From NCBI GenBank assembly GCA_013396635.1, contig WBMW01005527.1:789786-853785 (forward strand): a stretch of 64,000 bases of DNA, given 5' to 3'. The first letter of the stretch is position 1. The number at the start of each line of letters is the position of its first letter. The notes under the pieces were generated by a model, which saw only the letters and a program-made list of their open reading frames with translations, was not told where the DNA came from and searched no databases. A program made the position numbers and the translations under genes. Source of the DNA: Penelope pileata. Lineage: Eukaryota; Chordata; Aves; Galliformes; Cracidae. This document shows, one piece after another, positions 39,381 through 50,708 of the stretch.

Positions 39381-39450
39381 AAAATAGATAATGACATTGT
39401 ACTGGATCCACAGGCATATGTGAATCCAGTACAATGTCGTCATCTATTTA
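39381..39450. ncRNA. Pre-miRNA-sized hairpin candidate
   Basis: Two 32-nt arms, 39381-39412 and 39419-39450, are near-perfect reverse complements around a 6-nt loop (GGCATA). An uninterrupted 13-bp block (GACATTGTACTGG / CCAGTACAATGTC) plus AT lies in the middle. Mismatches occur at three or four positions only: the outermost base, two in the lower stem (one is G-T on the plus strand) and one near the loop. The 70-nt size fits a microRNA precursor, but the loop is small and the stem unusually well paired. A recent inverted duplication, a tiny MITE or a template-switch palindrome explains it equally well. I do not recognise either arm as a known microRNA, and the strand is undecided. Confidence 0.3.
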
Positions 39451-42364
39451 TCTATTGTACAAATAATCAGGCAGCTGTGAGTGCTTGGTTCCACACTTTT
39501 TTTTTTTTTTCCCCCTATGTCAGGATTTTATGTCAGTCTGTCTCATTTTAGGAAGCCTTCTATCTCTGTGGAAGACTTCTTATTTGGATAAAATTTGACT
39601 ACCTGCAACGCCCTGGAGATTCTGGGAAAGCACATGTGAGGGGATAAAAACCATGGGGCTGTGCAAGTGGTGTTGATTCTCTGGGCAGTGATGTGCTGAG
39701 GAGTGGGAGGGAGCTGCTCAGAGGCAGGCTGCCGTGAGCTGTGCTGGAGGTGAGGGAGCTCCTAGGCAGCTCTGTCCAGGAACACAAGCCCAGTGACGCA
39801 GTCAGCCAGCAAGGTAGGGCTGCCCTCAAAGCAAAGCTTGTGTTGTATGCGATTGTTAGCACTTCAGTTCCCTCACTTAGCAGTCCAGAGGTTGAGAAGG
39901 GCAAGGAAAAGCTCAGCTGTTAAGGTTCTGTAACTTACTCATTCCCCTTGTATATTAGGGCTCTGAGTTTGGAACATACCTGTGGGACCTGAGTACCCAA
40001 TTACTAATTACTGTAATAAGCAAGTAGTCTCCCCGTGTGGGTGATTATGTCACTCTGAACTCATACTTTACATGAACACACATAAAGGCTGAGTTTATTC
40101 ATGAGGTGTGCAAGAAAAATTGAAACAGTTCATGAAACAACTTTACTATACTCTCAGTGAAGAGCACAGCTGCCCATATTGTTCCAACGTGATAATTTCC
40201 TTCCTAAATACACGACGTAAACAATGCCAATAGATATGAGCCTGAAAATCAAAATACAGCTTAGAACTGCCTCTTTTGTGTGTGCAATTATTTATTTGTT
40301 GATGGGGGTAGGCGTCTTGTTTTTGTGGCAGTAATGAGCTGCGTATCCACTCTGCATGCAGCGGGTGCATCTATATATGGCTGCTATACCAGTTTTGCTC
40401 CTTTTTAAATTCCTCCTTTCTGAAACTTCTCGAGGTTGGTTTCTATATCTAACGATGGGACTTCTGCATATTTCTTCCTTGCCTTTTGCCTTATATAAAA
40501 GTAGATTTACTGAGAGTGCATTATGTCTAACTTGAATAAAAAAGGTAAAATAGAATAATTGATGTCAAGAAGTGTGAAGGTTTAGAGAAGATATTTTGAC
40601 TTCTCCAAGTTAAATGGAGATATGGTTTCCATTTAAAATCTTATTGCATGTTATAATCCATTTAAAAGATAAGGATTAGGGATGAATCTGCATTTCTGAC
40701 ACCTGAACAGAAGCTATGCTGTTAAAAGGAAATGTACATCATTAAAATACAATGCATCAAATAGGTATATACATATCTATGCATTTCTACAGAAGATTGT
40801 TAGTGTTGACATAGTGTTAGCATAATCATCTGCCTCTAATGGATATTGGAGAAAATAACATTTTTTTTATTCAAGGACGTGCTCATTAACCATCTCCTGG
40901 TAGTTTTTGCTATCTTCTTTGTTCTGGACAAATTCCAGTCAGGTAATTATATTCTTATGTTCCAAGACTCTTGAAGTTTCATCTGAATGTCACACTCACT
41001 TTCTCTTCTAAACTGTTGTGCTGCGTTGCTCTCAGTATTAAATAGTTGCATAGCACTTAGCTACATTTCATTCTTGTTTATAATTGAATACAGCCAGTAC
41101 GTTCAGTTCAGATGAAAGGCAGCGTAGGGACGCCATGGGTTCGGCAGTGGCTAACCACAGATGTGCAGCCTGTGACTCCTATTGTCACTCACTTTGGACA
41201 GGTGAACCATGATGCCTGTTGCAAGGTTTGAGTTGCCAGCAGTGTACAAGAAGAATCTCAATCTACATCTCTTCAGTCCTCTGTGAACCTCCTGCTGCAC
41301 TGTTTTGTGGCTACCTGGCATGCTGAAATACGAAGGATGAGTTGTTCAGTGGTCTCCACTGCACTGGGTTTAGGCTGCCTCTGGTGAATGGAGCTGAGTG
41401 GTATGGAATTAGGTTGGTCCTGTTGTCACAGAGTGGAAGGTACTTGGCCTTATAGCGTCACAGTTTAACCTGTTCACTTGGGAAAAATTCTGCTGGGTAG
41501 TGAAGGAGAAAAATTTCATAACTGAAGTAAAAGGAGGAAATACAGAACAAAGAAGTAGCAGGGCAGATAAAGAAAATCTGACAGGGACCAAACGTGCTTG
41601 GAAACCAGAAAGACAGGCAAATCTGTACAGATCTTACATCCGGTCCAAATAATAGTATCAATGAAAATTAACACTTCTTGAATGCTAATTAGACATTTAT
41701 GTGGTTTCATAGCATATCTCAGGAGAATCCAGGAAATTTATATCTAAATCTCAATAAACCTTTGCCATATGAGCAATCTTAAAACTTCTTTCCTATCCCC
41801 ATTTTCTACTTCAGTAGCGTTTCGACTTGGATTTTCAATAGGGTGTTGTCATGTGCATCAGGGAGAAAAATTGTGATTTGCTTCCTCATTAAATAAGCCG
41901 ATGAGGAAACATAATCCCAAACCCTTATTGCATTGAGTTCAGAAGTTCCAGACTGTATGATGTAATTCGCTATAGGTGCAAACTTGATAGACTAGTTCAT
42001 CTTCACCATTTTGCTGTCCCCTCTGTTTCCCTAGTAACCAAAGAAACCCCAAAATCAGTCAGGGAGACATTTTCTAGCTGCTGACAAGCACAAGAGCGTG
42101 CTGAGCAACTTCCATAGTACTTCGGGGCTACGGAGACACAAGTGAGGAAGGAATGCCATAAGTGAGGATTTGTTTGCATGCAGTTTGTTAATAAGTTCAG
42201 CAAGGACAGGAGATATCTGAAAGAAAAGTGGGTGGTTCTGGAGCAGGAGAGGAGAAAGCAGATGAAGGAAAGTGGAAACTGGAAGCTGGGAGTGGAAAGG
42301 AGGTGCTGAGAATTTCCTGGGCTGAGGTTAGAGGGGAGGCCTTCCAGCAGATGGAGTTGTGCTG

Positions 42365-42444
42365 AGAACTTCCTGGGTGACCTGCTAGAACTTCCTCGGT
42401 GACCTTCTGGTATTCCCATAGTATCTGGTATTCCTGTATTCCAT
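42365..42444. repeat. Short minisatellite-like tandem repeats
   Basis: A 22-bp unit beginning AGAACTTCCT is present twice in tandem (42365-42386, 42387-42408; 20 of 22 identical). It is followed by an 18-bp unit beginning GGTATTCC that is also repeated (42409-42426, 42427-42444; diverged). A weaker related unit lies just upstream near 42310. The neighbouring 42236-42350 is purine-rich on the plus strand. Confidence 0.75.
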
Positions 42445-43166
42445 TTCAAAACATGGATCTGCTTAGTGCCCTGAGGCATAAATTCCATTTCCAAAAGTAT
42501 CTTAGGGAATGTCTGCTTTGATTTTAAACTTACTAGTGAAAATAGCAATGTTTGATGAGGTGCTTACTTTGGTATTGGTAAGCAGATAGGCATCCAAGTG
42601 CTTTTTAGAAGAAAAAGGAAAAAAGACTCATCATCCTTCTGTTTCATCAGTAAAGTGCAGGTAATAATAGTTTCTTTCACCAAGACTGCTTTAAATCCGT
42701 GCAAGCAGCAAAACAGTTTGAATGTCGTCGTATGATGTGCAGACATGGAGATTCAGGAAGAAGAATAGCTGTAGTCTGTGAAACAGTCAGAAAGTATCCT
42801 TAGTTAGCATCAGTCATTCAGTACGTGTATTGCAGCGGTCCTGGCCATACCACAGCTATCTGCAGAATAAAGGTCGTATGCACCTGCTTGGGATATGGAG
42901 GTGGTAGGAGATGAGGTCTGAAGCGTGTCTCCGAACGTTACTGACTTGTGATGTTTTGGTTTGATCAGGAAGTGAAATCTTCTCTTACTCGTAAGAAAAT
43001 TACTCTGCAGATAGCTATAGTAATGCAACACATCCAAACACCGCTCTTACGTGCAAGGCTGGCTATTATACTTAATTAGGTGTCTGCAACCTGCTTCGTG
43101 TTTTTGTTGGAAGTCTTTTGTGGAGTTTTGAATGTCTTGCCAAATCTTGAAGACGTTTGCAGCTAT

Positions 43167-43197
43167 AATGATTTAATATTACAATGATTTAATATTA
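43167..43197. repeat. 15-bp tandem duplication
   Basis: AATGATTTAATATTA occurs at 43167-43181 and again at 43183-43197, separated by a single C (period 16). It is identical in both copies and so probably a recent slippage or duplication. Confidence 0.85.
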
Positions 43198-43900
43198 AAC
43201 TGATAAATGAACCATGATTGGGAATCTAAAATATATTTAAAACCAAAACCTTTTTCATATAGAAAAACTTCCTGCTTTGCATTTATCAGAAGATGGCCTA
43301 AGTACGTATATCAAATTTGTCGAAGGTCTAAACTTCACGTTTCTGTTGTTGCTTATTCCCTTTTCAAGACTTTGGTTTTCATTTGTTACAACTACTAAGT
43401 GGCAATTCATTCTGCTTTAACAAGTCCTCACCATCTGCTACAATTGCAATGAGCCAGCAATTTAATCTTACTGTGCTGACAACTAACTTGGTTAGGACTA
43501 TTTAGGAATTGGTGAATTGTTGAAATATTTTCCTTTCCATGGGCAATCTACTGAACTTCTTTCCATCACTTGTAACGCATCCAGTGTAAAAGCAGGACTG
43601 AGTTTCATGGTGGTGTTGCATGAATTCTCTCTGAAACCTGTCATGGTCGTACAGCTCTCCAGTGATGTGGCCGTGGGCAGGAGGTCCTGTGAGTGGACCA
43701 CAGCCAGGTGGTAGTGCAGAGCATGGGAAAAATACCTGTTTCTTCATTGATGTGTTTATTGAAGATACACTGTGGATGAACAAATGCGAGGTGGCCGATT
43801 CCCAAATATTCATGGTGGTTTAATGTAATAACAGGGGCGGAGATCAACATGTAGCATTTCTCTACAAAACTTCATTGTCCACACTGGAAGGAAAGGAATT

Positions 43901-43942
43901 CTGTAGGTGTTATAATAATAACTGTAGGTGTTATAATAATAA
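43901..43942. repeat. 21-bp tandem duplication ending in (TAA)n
   Basis: A 21-bp unit starting CTGTAGGTGTTA and ending in ATAATAA is repeated exactly at 43901-43921 and 43922-43942, and further TAATAA follows. Perfect identity suggests a recent and possibly length-variable locus. Confidence 0.88.
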
Positions 43943-46900
43943 TAATAAGCAATGGACTATGACACTGTGAAATAAAGGCCTGGAATTTGAGGACTTGTAT
44001 ATGAATGGAAAAGGTAACTAGACGGTGATAAACAAGCAGGTTCCGCTGTAATTTATTTGGAAGTATATTCTGAAATAATTATTTCAAATTACTCCAGAGT
44101 TAAATCAAAACAGAGGAAAATGGGGAAAAAATCAATTTGTTAAACTTTCATTTTATCCAGTGATGTGTAACCTTCTAATTTAAGTTTTGCTGTGACAGTA
44201 AATATAAAAGAGGCTGCAGATATTTGACATAAACTGGGCTGGGTGAGAGTTAACCCCTTCTGCCTCTTGCAGTATCTTGCCATGAAGTCAGCTGACCTTT
44301 TCCCTTTGCTTTCCACTGGGCTGAAATACACTAAGTCATCCTGGTTCATGTCACAGGCAAGCTCATTGCCATCTTCCCATGAGCAAACAGCGAAATACAT
44401 CACATATTTAGAATCAGCATCTTACTCAAGGTCTTCTGTTAAAATGGCAACAACCGTAAGGTGCTATGGGATCGACAGCCTGGCTTGCTGGAGAAGGAAA
44501 CAAGCATTTGCAACTCATCAGAAGTTTAAAAATGACTTGCTCTAGGACAAGGTGCATTTCAGGCTAAGACTGTAAACACGTAACACTGATAAAGTAGTAG
44601 GATTTCTGTTCATATCCATGATCGTTCATATTTTTTAAATGAACTTGGTTTGTTTGCGTGTAAATCATATACGTGGAACTTAAATATATTGATGTGTGTA
44701 CTTCATACCATGTATTTTTGTAGTACAACAGATTTTTCTTTGTGATCCAAAACGCCCCATCCTCAGCTTGATAAGGCTGTTTATCCATAGTTAAGAGTGT
44801 GTTCGAATGTGATTGTAACTATTTGCCATGACTGGCTATTAGAATGAGAGACCAGGCAATTTGCATCTCATATATCGAGAAATTAAAAATGAAGGACTGA
44901 CCACTTGACACCTTTGTAGTTTTTGAAATAAAGCCTGCTGAGCTCAATTTGTTGTGACTGCTAGATGGCTCTGCTCACCGATATGAATACATGATGAAAT
45001 TCCTGTTAGCTGATGGCACTGTAATAATGGATGGCTTAACGAAAGGGCCGGAAACTGAGTAGAAATACTGTTTTGTTAACCCCTTATTTCAGAACACAGG
45101 TTGAAAGTTGACTTTTTGAATTACATGCATCCTATTTGTTCTGACCTCTGAAAAGTTGCTCCGTTTTTTTTTTTTTCTGATACTGAAAGGTGATCACAGC
45201 TGTGTTAATTTTGGTCTTACAGCATGTTATTCAGAATGGTACCCTATATTCTGTGGATAATTGTTTTTGTGCTGTAGACAGTAACTGCTTTTTTACTTCA
45301 CAACTGTATAAAAAAGGAGAATGAATATTTATATTAAGTGATTAAAAAGTGATTCTGTGATTAAAAAGCATTACATGCCATCACAGGTGGGAAATGCAGT
45401 TTCCAACATCTTAAAAATTAATCTGATAGAAAACCTTTACCTCTGCATCTGTTTGGGAGCTATGGAAACTACTTAGGATTTGGGAATTCATGGAAAAAGC
45501 CCCACCAGTTTGTAATTATTTATTATCAGGATCCTCTTAATTCTTGCTATAGGATAAATTTCTATTTGTATGCCTATATCAAAGCTTGGGTTCCTGTTTA
45601 TAGGCATCTGGTTTTGAGAATGGGCTAGTGCTTCTCTGCCTGATGGAATCTTTCCAGATAGCCACATTTAATATTCATTGAAATAAAACATAGTCAGAAG
45701 CGGTATTTGATGATAATAGTCAACAGACATATTAATGCAAAAAAGATCTATCTTTCTAATACCAATGTTTCTCTCCTTTCTTCCTATTTCTCAGAAGGAA
45801 GCTCTGTGCAGATATGTGCAGTATGAGCCAATTCCACTTTAAATTCTTTTGTAAAGCCCTAGCTTTTTTCTTTCTATATAGCATTAAGCAAGTGTCCTGT
45901 GTCCTCTGTGTCTCTAATGCATTAAAAAGCATGGAATTTAATGCTGTAATTATAAAAGCACAAAGGAAGAAGCCCATTGTATGTATTTCAGATAGATTAT
46001 CATCTTTACCTTTCCAAATATGTTCTATTACAGAAGCTGATTTCCTGAAGAGTTTTGTCATTGGCAGACATCTGGCTGAGAGTGGCTCTTACGCAGTAGG
46101 ATATGAATAAGTTATTTCCATAGCACATTATTTTTTTTCCTTTTTTTGTCTTAAACCTTCCTTTTCCTTAAAAGCATTAGTTTTCTGCAGAATCAGAAAC
46201 TATGAAAAGAGACAATACTGAGTACTCCCATTTGAAATGAGCTCATTCCAGTCAGAGAAGAACCGCAGCAGCATGTTCTATCTTGTCTCTAAGCAATGTA
46301 TCTTGCAACTACTCATCAGTTTGAATACCAACATTTTTTTCACTAAAACTCAGAGAAATCTATTAAAATCCTTTTAATGTTATCAAAAATTCACATCATT
46401 TTCTGTATGGGAAGGCTCTAACTATTTCAGGTCTTAAATATTTTTATGTGTCTTTTCAGAGAAGTGATTTTTATATATTGACAATATTTTTTCTTATTCG
46501 TTAGTCAACACTGGAATTTATTGAAGTGGCTCAGGAGGCATTTTTCTTTTCCTTGTGGTGAGGGAAGCAGTTTTGTTATTTCACATACAACACTGTTGGA
46601 ACAAGATGTATTGTAGGAACAGGATTATGCCCAAAGAGAGCAAAAAGTGAGCAAGAAAGGAAAGCGACCAGGGTTTTGCATTTCCCTTCATGTAGTAAAG
46701 AACAAACCAGAGGGGCAAAGGAGAGAACAAAGGTCAGGAAAAATCTCAGTGGTAACCACCTTAACATAAATGAGGGCATCCTACTGAGCAAGGTGAATTG
46801 TAGATCAGACCCATTCCTGCTGTATTGACATCTGAAAGTAGTAAAACAATACCGTGGTTGGGGAGGGGGTTAACTGTGCTCAACAAACAAAGTGAATTGA

Positions 46901-48011
46901 CCAGCTGCCAAGGCCACATGTATCACCAAGGGATCTAACCCTACAGAGTGGCTGCCATGGGGCTATGACTTCTACACCATCTTCGCTTGGTTGTATTGAT
47001 TTTTATTATTTTTTTCTTGGCAGGACATGTGAATCTACTTGGAGAGAAAATTGAACATCCAGACTGGTATTCCATAAATGCTGCCCAGTGGGTTGTTTCC
47101 CAAGGGTCAGCAGATACCTTCCAAATTGTGATGGAAAAAAATCTATGATGTTCCTCAGAATATCACAGACTACCTGAATCTAAGTAGTTACTTTGAGGTA
47201 GTCTTTCATATCTTCTTCTGAAATTGGACTTTCTGCTGAAGTTGATGAAAGGTTTTTCATTGACTGGGTTCTTAAGTGTAGTTTCTCACTACATTCAAGT
47301 GTCTGACATTCATAAACTTGGAAATGTATTAAGCATTTGGTTGAACCTGTAAGTTTTTCTGAATAAACAAGCTTTTGGAAATGAATAGCTTTAGGTGTAG
47401 TAGTCATTCATACCTATAGGATGAACGGGAAAAAGAGCATAACAGAAAAAGATTTCCTGAGGTCTTCCACCTGGAAATTTATCCCTGGGAAGAACGGCAC
47501 ACTTCTCAGTCATAGGCATGCCAGTGCTCTGACTTGGCAGTCCACTATAAGAAGTTGTCTGAGATTTTGGTCTCACTGCTTGCTCAGTGCCCTTCAGCCA
47601 CTGCAGTAACTGACATCTGAATCTTTTATTTATAACTGCTGTTCAGTATCTATAGGGTTCCACCAGCCCTGCAAAGATCCTTCTTTACCAAGCAGTAATT
47701 AATGAAGAGCGTGTATGATTTAGGTTACTGCTGTCCTAGAAGTAACCTTTAGTCCCTGATATAAAAATAGTTTTTAACAGGGATTTTTATAGCTTCTAGT
47801 GTGGTGTTCTGTTTAAAAGAGAATGTTAAAATATGCCTAATGGATCTAATGTGCACTGGGAAGGGAGAAGAAACCTGACTTTCAAGATGTGTATTTGGGT
47901 GGCCAGATTGATGACTTTTTCATCTTGCTGGGCCTCTGAAGGCTGTAGTTAAATCTGTCAGCTCTTTGAAATGATTAAATGATGAACATTACATGTCAAG
48001 TACTAAAATAA

Positions 48012-48079
48012 ATATATATATATATATAATTTATACTTTAAGACTTCTGGGTCCAGTAACTGTTTAAAAAAAAAAAAAA
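48012..48079. repeat. (AT)n microsatellite and A14 run
   Basis: About 8.5 AT units lie at 48012-48028 and an A14 homopolymer at 48066-48079, with unique sequence between. Both are likely length-polymorphic. Confidence 0.85.
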
Positions 48080-48984
48080 GTAGATTCAAGTGGATTTTGT
48101 GTATTTTCTTCACCTCCCCCTCCTAAGAATAGAGCAGATAATAGGCTTTCTGCACGTAGAAATGGTTTTTTTATTTAGGTCAAAATTAATCCTGTTGTAG
48201 TTAAAAATGGATTATCAGCCATGGAGCCCTCCCCATTGCTGGCTGGGAGACAGTGCTTGTCTGGCAAAACTCTCTCACCTTTTCCTTCCTCTTTCTACTA
48301 TCTCCTGGAGTCTTTATCCTAGCTGTGAGCAGCACCGTGCCAATTTCAATTAACATTTCCTTTAAAACAAATGTTATCATCTGCTTAGTCCTTGTGACTT
48401 TTCATTTCTAACAGGAATAACAGCAGAGTGAAAGATTACGGTGCTGCTTCTTCCAGTGTGATGTCACTGCACCGTGGTGAACATCATTAACCATTACCCA
48501 TCTGTGGCATTTCTTCAGGTTCCTTGTGACTTAAAGGTCAAAGCAAGGCCTGAAGACTGAATTCCCTGTCTGAAGTAGGGACATATTCTTTTCCATAACA
48601 GATTAAAAGCTAAAGCCTATTGCTGTTAAAATGATGAGCTGCTGTCTCATTGTGACCAGCAGGCCAAGGTTTGCTCTCAAGGTTTTGGGAAACTGCAGAC
48701 CTGTGAACAGCACAGCAGGGATAGTGATTACATCTGTGTGAATAAATTAGACTGCAAGATTGCTGGTTTTTTTTTTTTTTTTTTCAGAGGAAAAGGCAGC
48801 AAGACAGTTTTGTTGCGTTATCCTAAAGTGCAATTTTCTCTGCCTCAGAAAAATTATTTTGAAAATCGCTTTGGGTTACTAGAAAAATAGAGTTCTCTGA
48901 AACACATCTCATTTAACTCTTTTACCCCCTTAAAGATGAAGATGTTTATATCCAACTACTTTTGAAAATTTTCTTTTTAAACTT

Positions 48985-49009
48985 CTGATGTTTTCTCCTC
49001 TTCTTGCAG
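48985..49009 (+). promoter_or_regulatory. Strong splice-acceptor-like sequence upstream of CR1
   Basis: A branch-point-like CTGAT (48985-48989) precedes an almost pure pyrimidine tract (48991-49005) and ends in GCAG, with the AG at 49008-49009. This matches the vertebrate 3' splice-site consensus closely. The CR1 open frame begins with the ATG at 49020, so an exon starting at 49010 would read into the element. No matching donor or flanking exon can be shown, so use of the site is unproven. Confidence 0.4.
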
Positions 49010-49029
49010 TTATTACTATATGAAATTAA

Positions 49030-49883
49030 TATCAAATATGGTCAACTCCAGAGGAATGTTGACAAACTCAAAAGGTGGGCCAAACCTAATGAGGTTCAAC
49101 AAAGCAAAATGCAAGGTCTTGCACTTGGGTCGCTGTAATCCCAGAGATGTATACAGACTGGGAGAAGAGATCCTTGAGAGTAGCCCTGCTGAGAAGGACC
49201 TGGAGGTTCTGGGGCATGAAAAACTGAACATGAGCCAGCAGGGTGCTCTTGCAGCTCAAAAGGCCAATGGCACCCTGGGCTCCATCAGAAGAGGGGTGGC
49301 CAGCAGGGACAGGGAGGTGACTGTCCCTCTCTACTCTGCCCTCGTGAGGCCCCATCTGCAGTACTGTGTCTAGTTCTGGGGCCCTCAATACAGGAAAGAT
49401 GTGGAGCTGTTGGAGAGGGTTCAGAGGAGGCCACAAAGATGCTCAGAGGGCTGGAGCACCTCCCCTACGAGGACAGGCTGAGGGAGCTGGGCTTGTTCAG
49501 CATGGAGAAGAGAAGGCTGCGGGGAGACCTCATTGCAGCCTTCCAGTGATTAAAGGGAGATTATAAACAGGAGGGAAAGCAACTTTCCAAAGGGCAGACA
49601 GTGATAGGACAATGGGGAATGGTTTTAAGCTGCAGGAGGGAAGGTTTAGATTAGACACTAGGGGGAAGTTCATTCCTGAGAGAGTGGTGAGGTGCTGGCA
49701 CAGGCTGCCTAGGGAGGCTGTGGATGCCCTGACCCTGGAGGTGTTCAAGGCCAGGTTGGATGGGGCCCTGGGCAACCTGATCTGGTACCAGGTCTGGAGG
49801 TTGGCAGCCCTACCTGTGGCAGGGGGTTGGAACCTGATGACCCTTGGGGTCCCTTCTAACCCAAACCATTCTGTGATTCTATG
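49030..49883 (+). mobile_element. 5'-truncated CR1 retrotransposon
   Basis: This is a sense-strand CR1 non-LTR retrotransposon of about 850 bp. It retains the end of ORF2 (C-terminal part of the reverse-transcriptase polyprotein) and a short tail. The 3' end carries the diagnostic octamers ATTCTGTG (49868-49875) and ATTCTATG (49876-49883). Everything upstream (ORF1, endonuclease, most of RT) is missing, as expected from incomplete reverse transcription. The 5' border is placed where similarity to the CR1 'AAACTCAAAAGGTGGGCC' region fades and is uncertain by about 15 bp. Conserved peptide blocks such as LVRPHLQYCV, LPYEDRLRELGLFS and RFRLDTRGKF are still readable, so the copy is moderately old. 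The element is dead because of multiple lesions. Confidence 0.95.
49038..49866 (+). pseudogene. Broken CR1 ORF2 (reverse transcriptase C-terminus)
   Basis: The frame opens at an ATG (49020) just outside the element and reads CR1 ORF2 sequence (NKAKCKVLHLG..., SSPAEKDLEVLG..., SIRRGVASRDREV...) up to an in-frame TAG at 49371-49373, probably from a C-to-T change in a glutamine codon. One base is then lost in the stretch 49425-49433, shifting the frame (…RLRELGLFS… resumes there). A TGA follows at 49547-49549, another shift lies within about 49550-49595, and the last block (GNGFKLQEGRF… to …GVPSNPNHSVIL) reads in a third frame. What remains is the region after the RT palm catalytic motifs, so even undamaged it would have no polymerase activity. 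Confidence 0.9.
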
Positions 49884-50263
49884 AACTCCTTACTGTTTGC
49901 TTCTTTTCCCCTCATCCCCCCTAAACCTCTCCAATTTCACCAGAAATTGTTCAACTCTTCTGCTTCTGGCTCTTTTTATGAATCTTTAGCCATATGTCAA
50001 ATACTAAGCTGACTTGAACAATTGTTGTGACAGTCCAAGTAAGTGTGTGCGCCCAAATGTTAAAGCCTGGAAAAAACAAGTCGGACAAGTAATTAGTTTG
50101 TGGTCCAAAACAAATGTGTACCAGGCTTCCTCCTAATCCTTTTTCATCTTTCTCCTTTTTCATCTAATTCTTCTGTGCCTCCAATTCCTTTTTGTCCAGA
50201 GAAGAAAGTAAAGCCAAATCTTAAGAACTTATGTAAAAAGACATGGAGAAGATCAAGAATATA
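49884..50263. other. Spacer between two convergent CR1 copies
   Basis: This is about 380 bp of unique-looking, pyrimidine-rich then AT-rich DNA between the 3' ends of the sense and antisense CR1 fragments. No gene, promoter or repeat is recognised in it. Short open frames here are mostly extensions of frames from the flanking elements. Confidence 0.7.
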
Positions 50264-50664
50264 TACAGAATCACAGAATTGTAGGGGTTGGAAGGGACCT
50301 CTAGAGATCATTGAGTCCAACCCCCCTGCCAAAGCAGCTCCCTACAGCAGGTCACACAGGTGGGCGTCCAGACGGGTCTGGGATATCTCCAAGGAAGGAG
50401 ACTCCACCCCTCCCTGGGCAGCCTGTTCCAGGGCTCTGTCCCCCGCACCGTGAAGAAGATCTTACACTAATTTGTGTGGAACTTCCTGTGCTCCAGTTGG
50501 TGGCCGCTTCCCCTTGCCCTGTCCCCACAGACCACTGAAAAGAGGCTGGCTTCGTCCCTTTGCCTCCCGCACTTTAGGTATTTATAGACATTGGTCGGAT
50601 CCCCTCTCAGTCTTCTTTTCTCCAGGCTGAGCAGACCCAGGTCACTCAGCCTCTCCTCATAAGG
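50264..50664 (-). mobile_element. 5'-truncated CR1 retrotransposon, antisense
   Basis: The minus strand shows CR1 ORF2 C-terminal sequence: YEERLSDLGLLSLEKRRLRG, then VYKYLKCGRQRDEASLFSVV, HQLEHRKFHTN and a stop. The CR1 tail follows, with octamers seen on the plus strand as ACAGAAT/CACAGAAT at 50265-50279. The stop after HTN lies where the family normally continues, so this frame is also dead. Its peptide and tail differ from the 49.0-kb copy (GGRQRDE-type block, 'CAGGGGGGTTGGACT' tail), so it belongs to another CR1 lineage and is not an inverted duplicate. The 5' border is near 50664; beyond it lies a short purine repeat. Confidence 0.93.
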
Positions 50665-50670
50665 GAGATG

Positions 50671-50708
50671 CAGAGAAGGAGAAGGTTTCAGAGAAGGAGA
50701 AAAGGTTT
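50671..50708. repeat. Purine-rich tandem duplication
   Basis: CAGAGAAGGAGAAGGTTT (50671-50688) is repeated with two extra A as a 20-bp copy (50689-50708). It abuts the 5' end of the antisense CR1 fragment and may date from the insertion or from later slippage. Confidence 0.75.

Larger units (their letters stand above)
36031..49009. other. Non-coding stretch with short tandem repeats
   Basis: No host gene could be supported. The longest open frame outside CR1 (42003-42548, minus strand, 181 codons) lies over plus-strand purine-rich DNA and matches no family I know. Separately listed content: inverted repeats at 37928-37953 and 39381-39450 and tandem repeats at 42365-42444, 43167-43197 and 43901-43942. 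Also present: (AT)n at 48012-48028, A14 at 48066-48079 and T18 at 48767-48784. The T18 run is followed by CAG and so also resembles a splice acceptor. Confidence 0.7.

Noticed and set aside
42003..42548. 181-codon minus-strand open frame
   Set aside because: It is the longest frame outside CR1, but part of it lies over purine-rich plus-strand DNA and tandem repeats that deplete stops on the opposite strand. The peptide is rich in S, L and C with no recognised domain, and there are no convincing exon borders.
49086..49436. 116-codon minus-strand open frame
   Set aside because: It is the reverse-strand shadow of CR1 ORF2, which is read on the plus strand.
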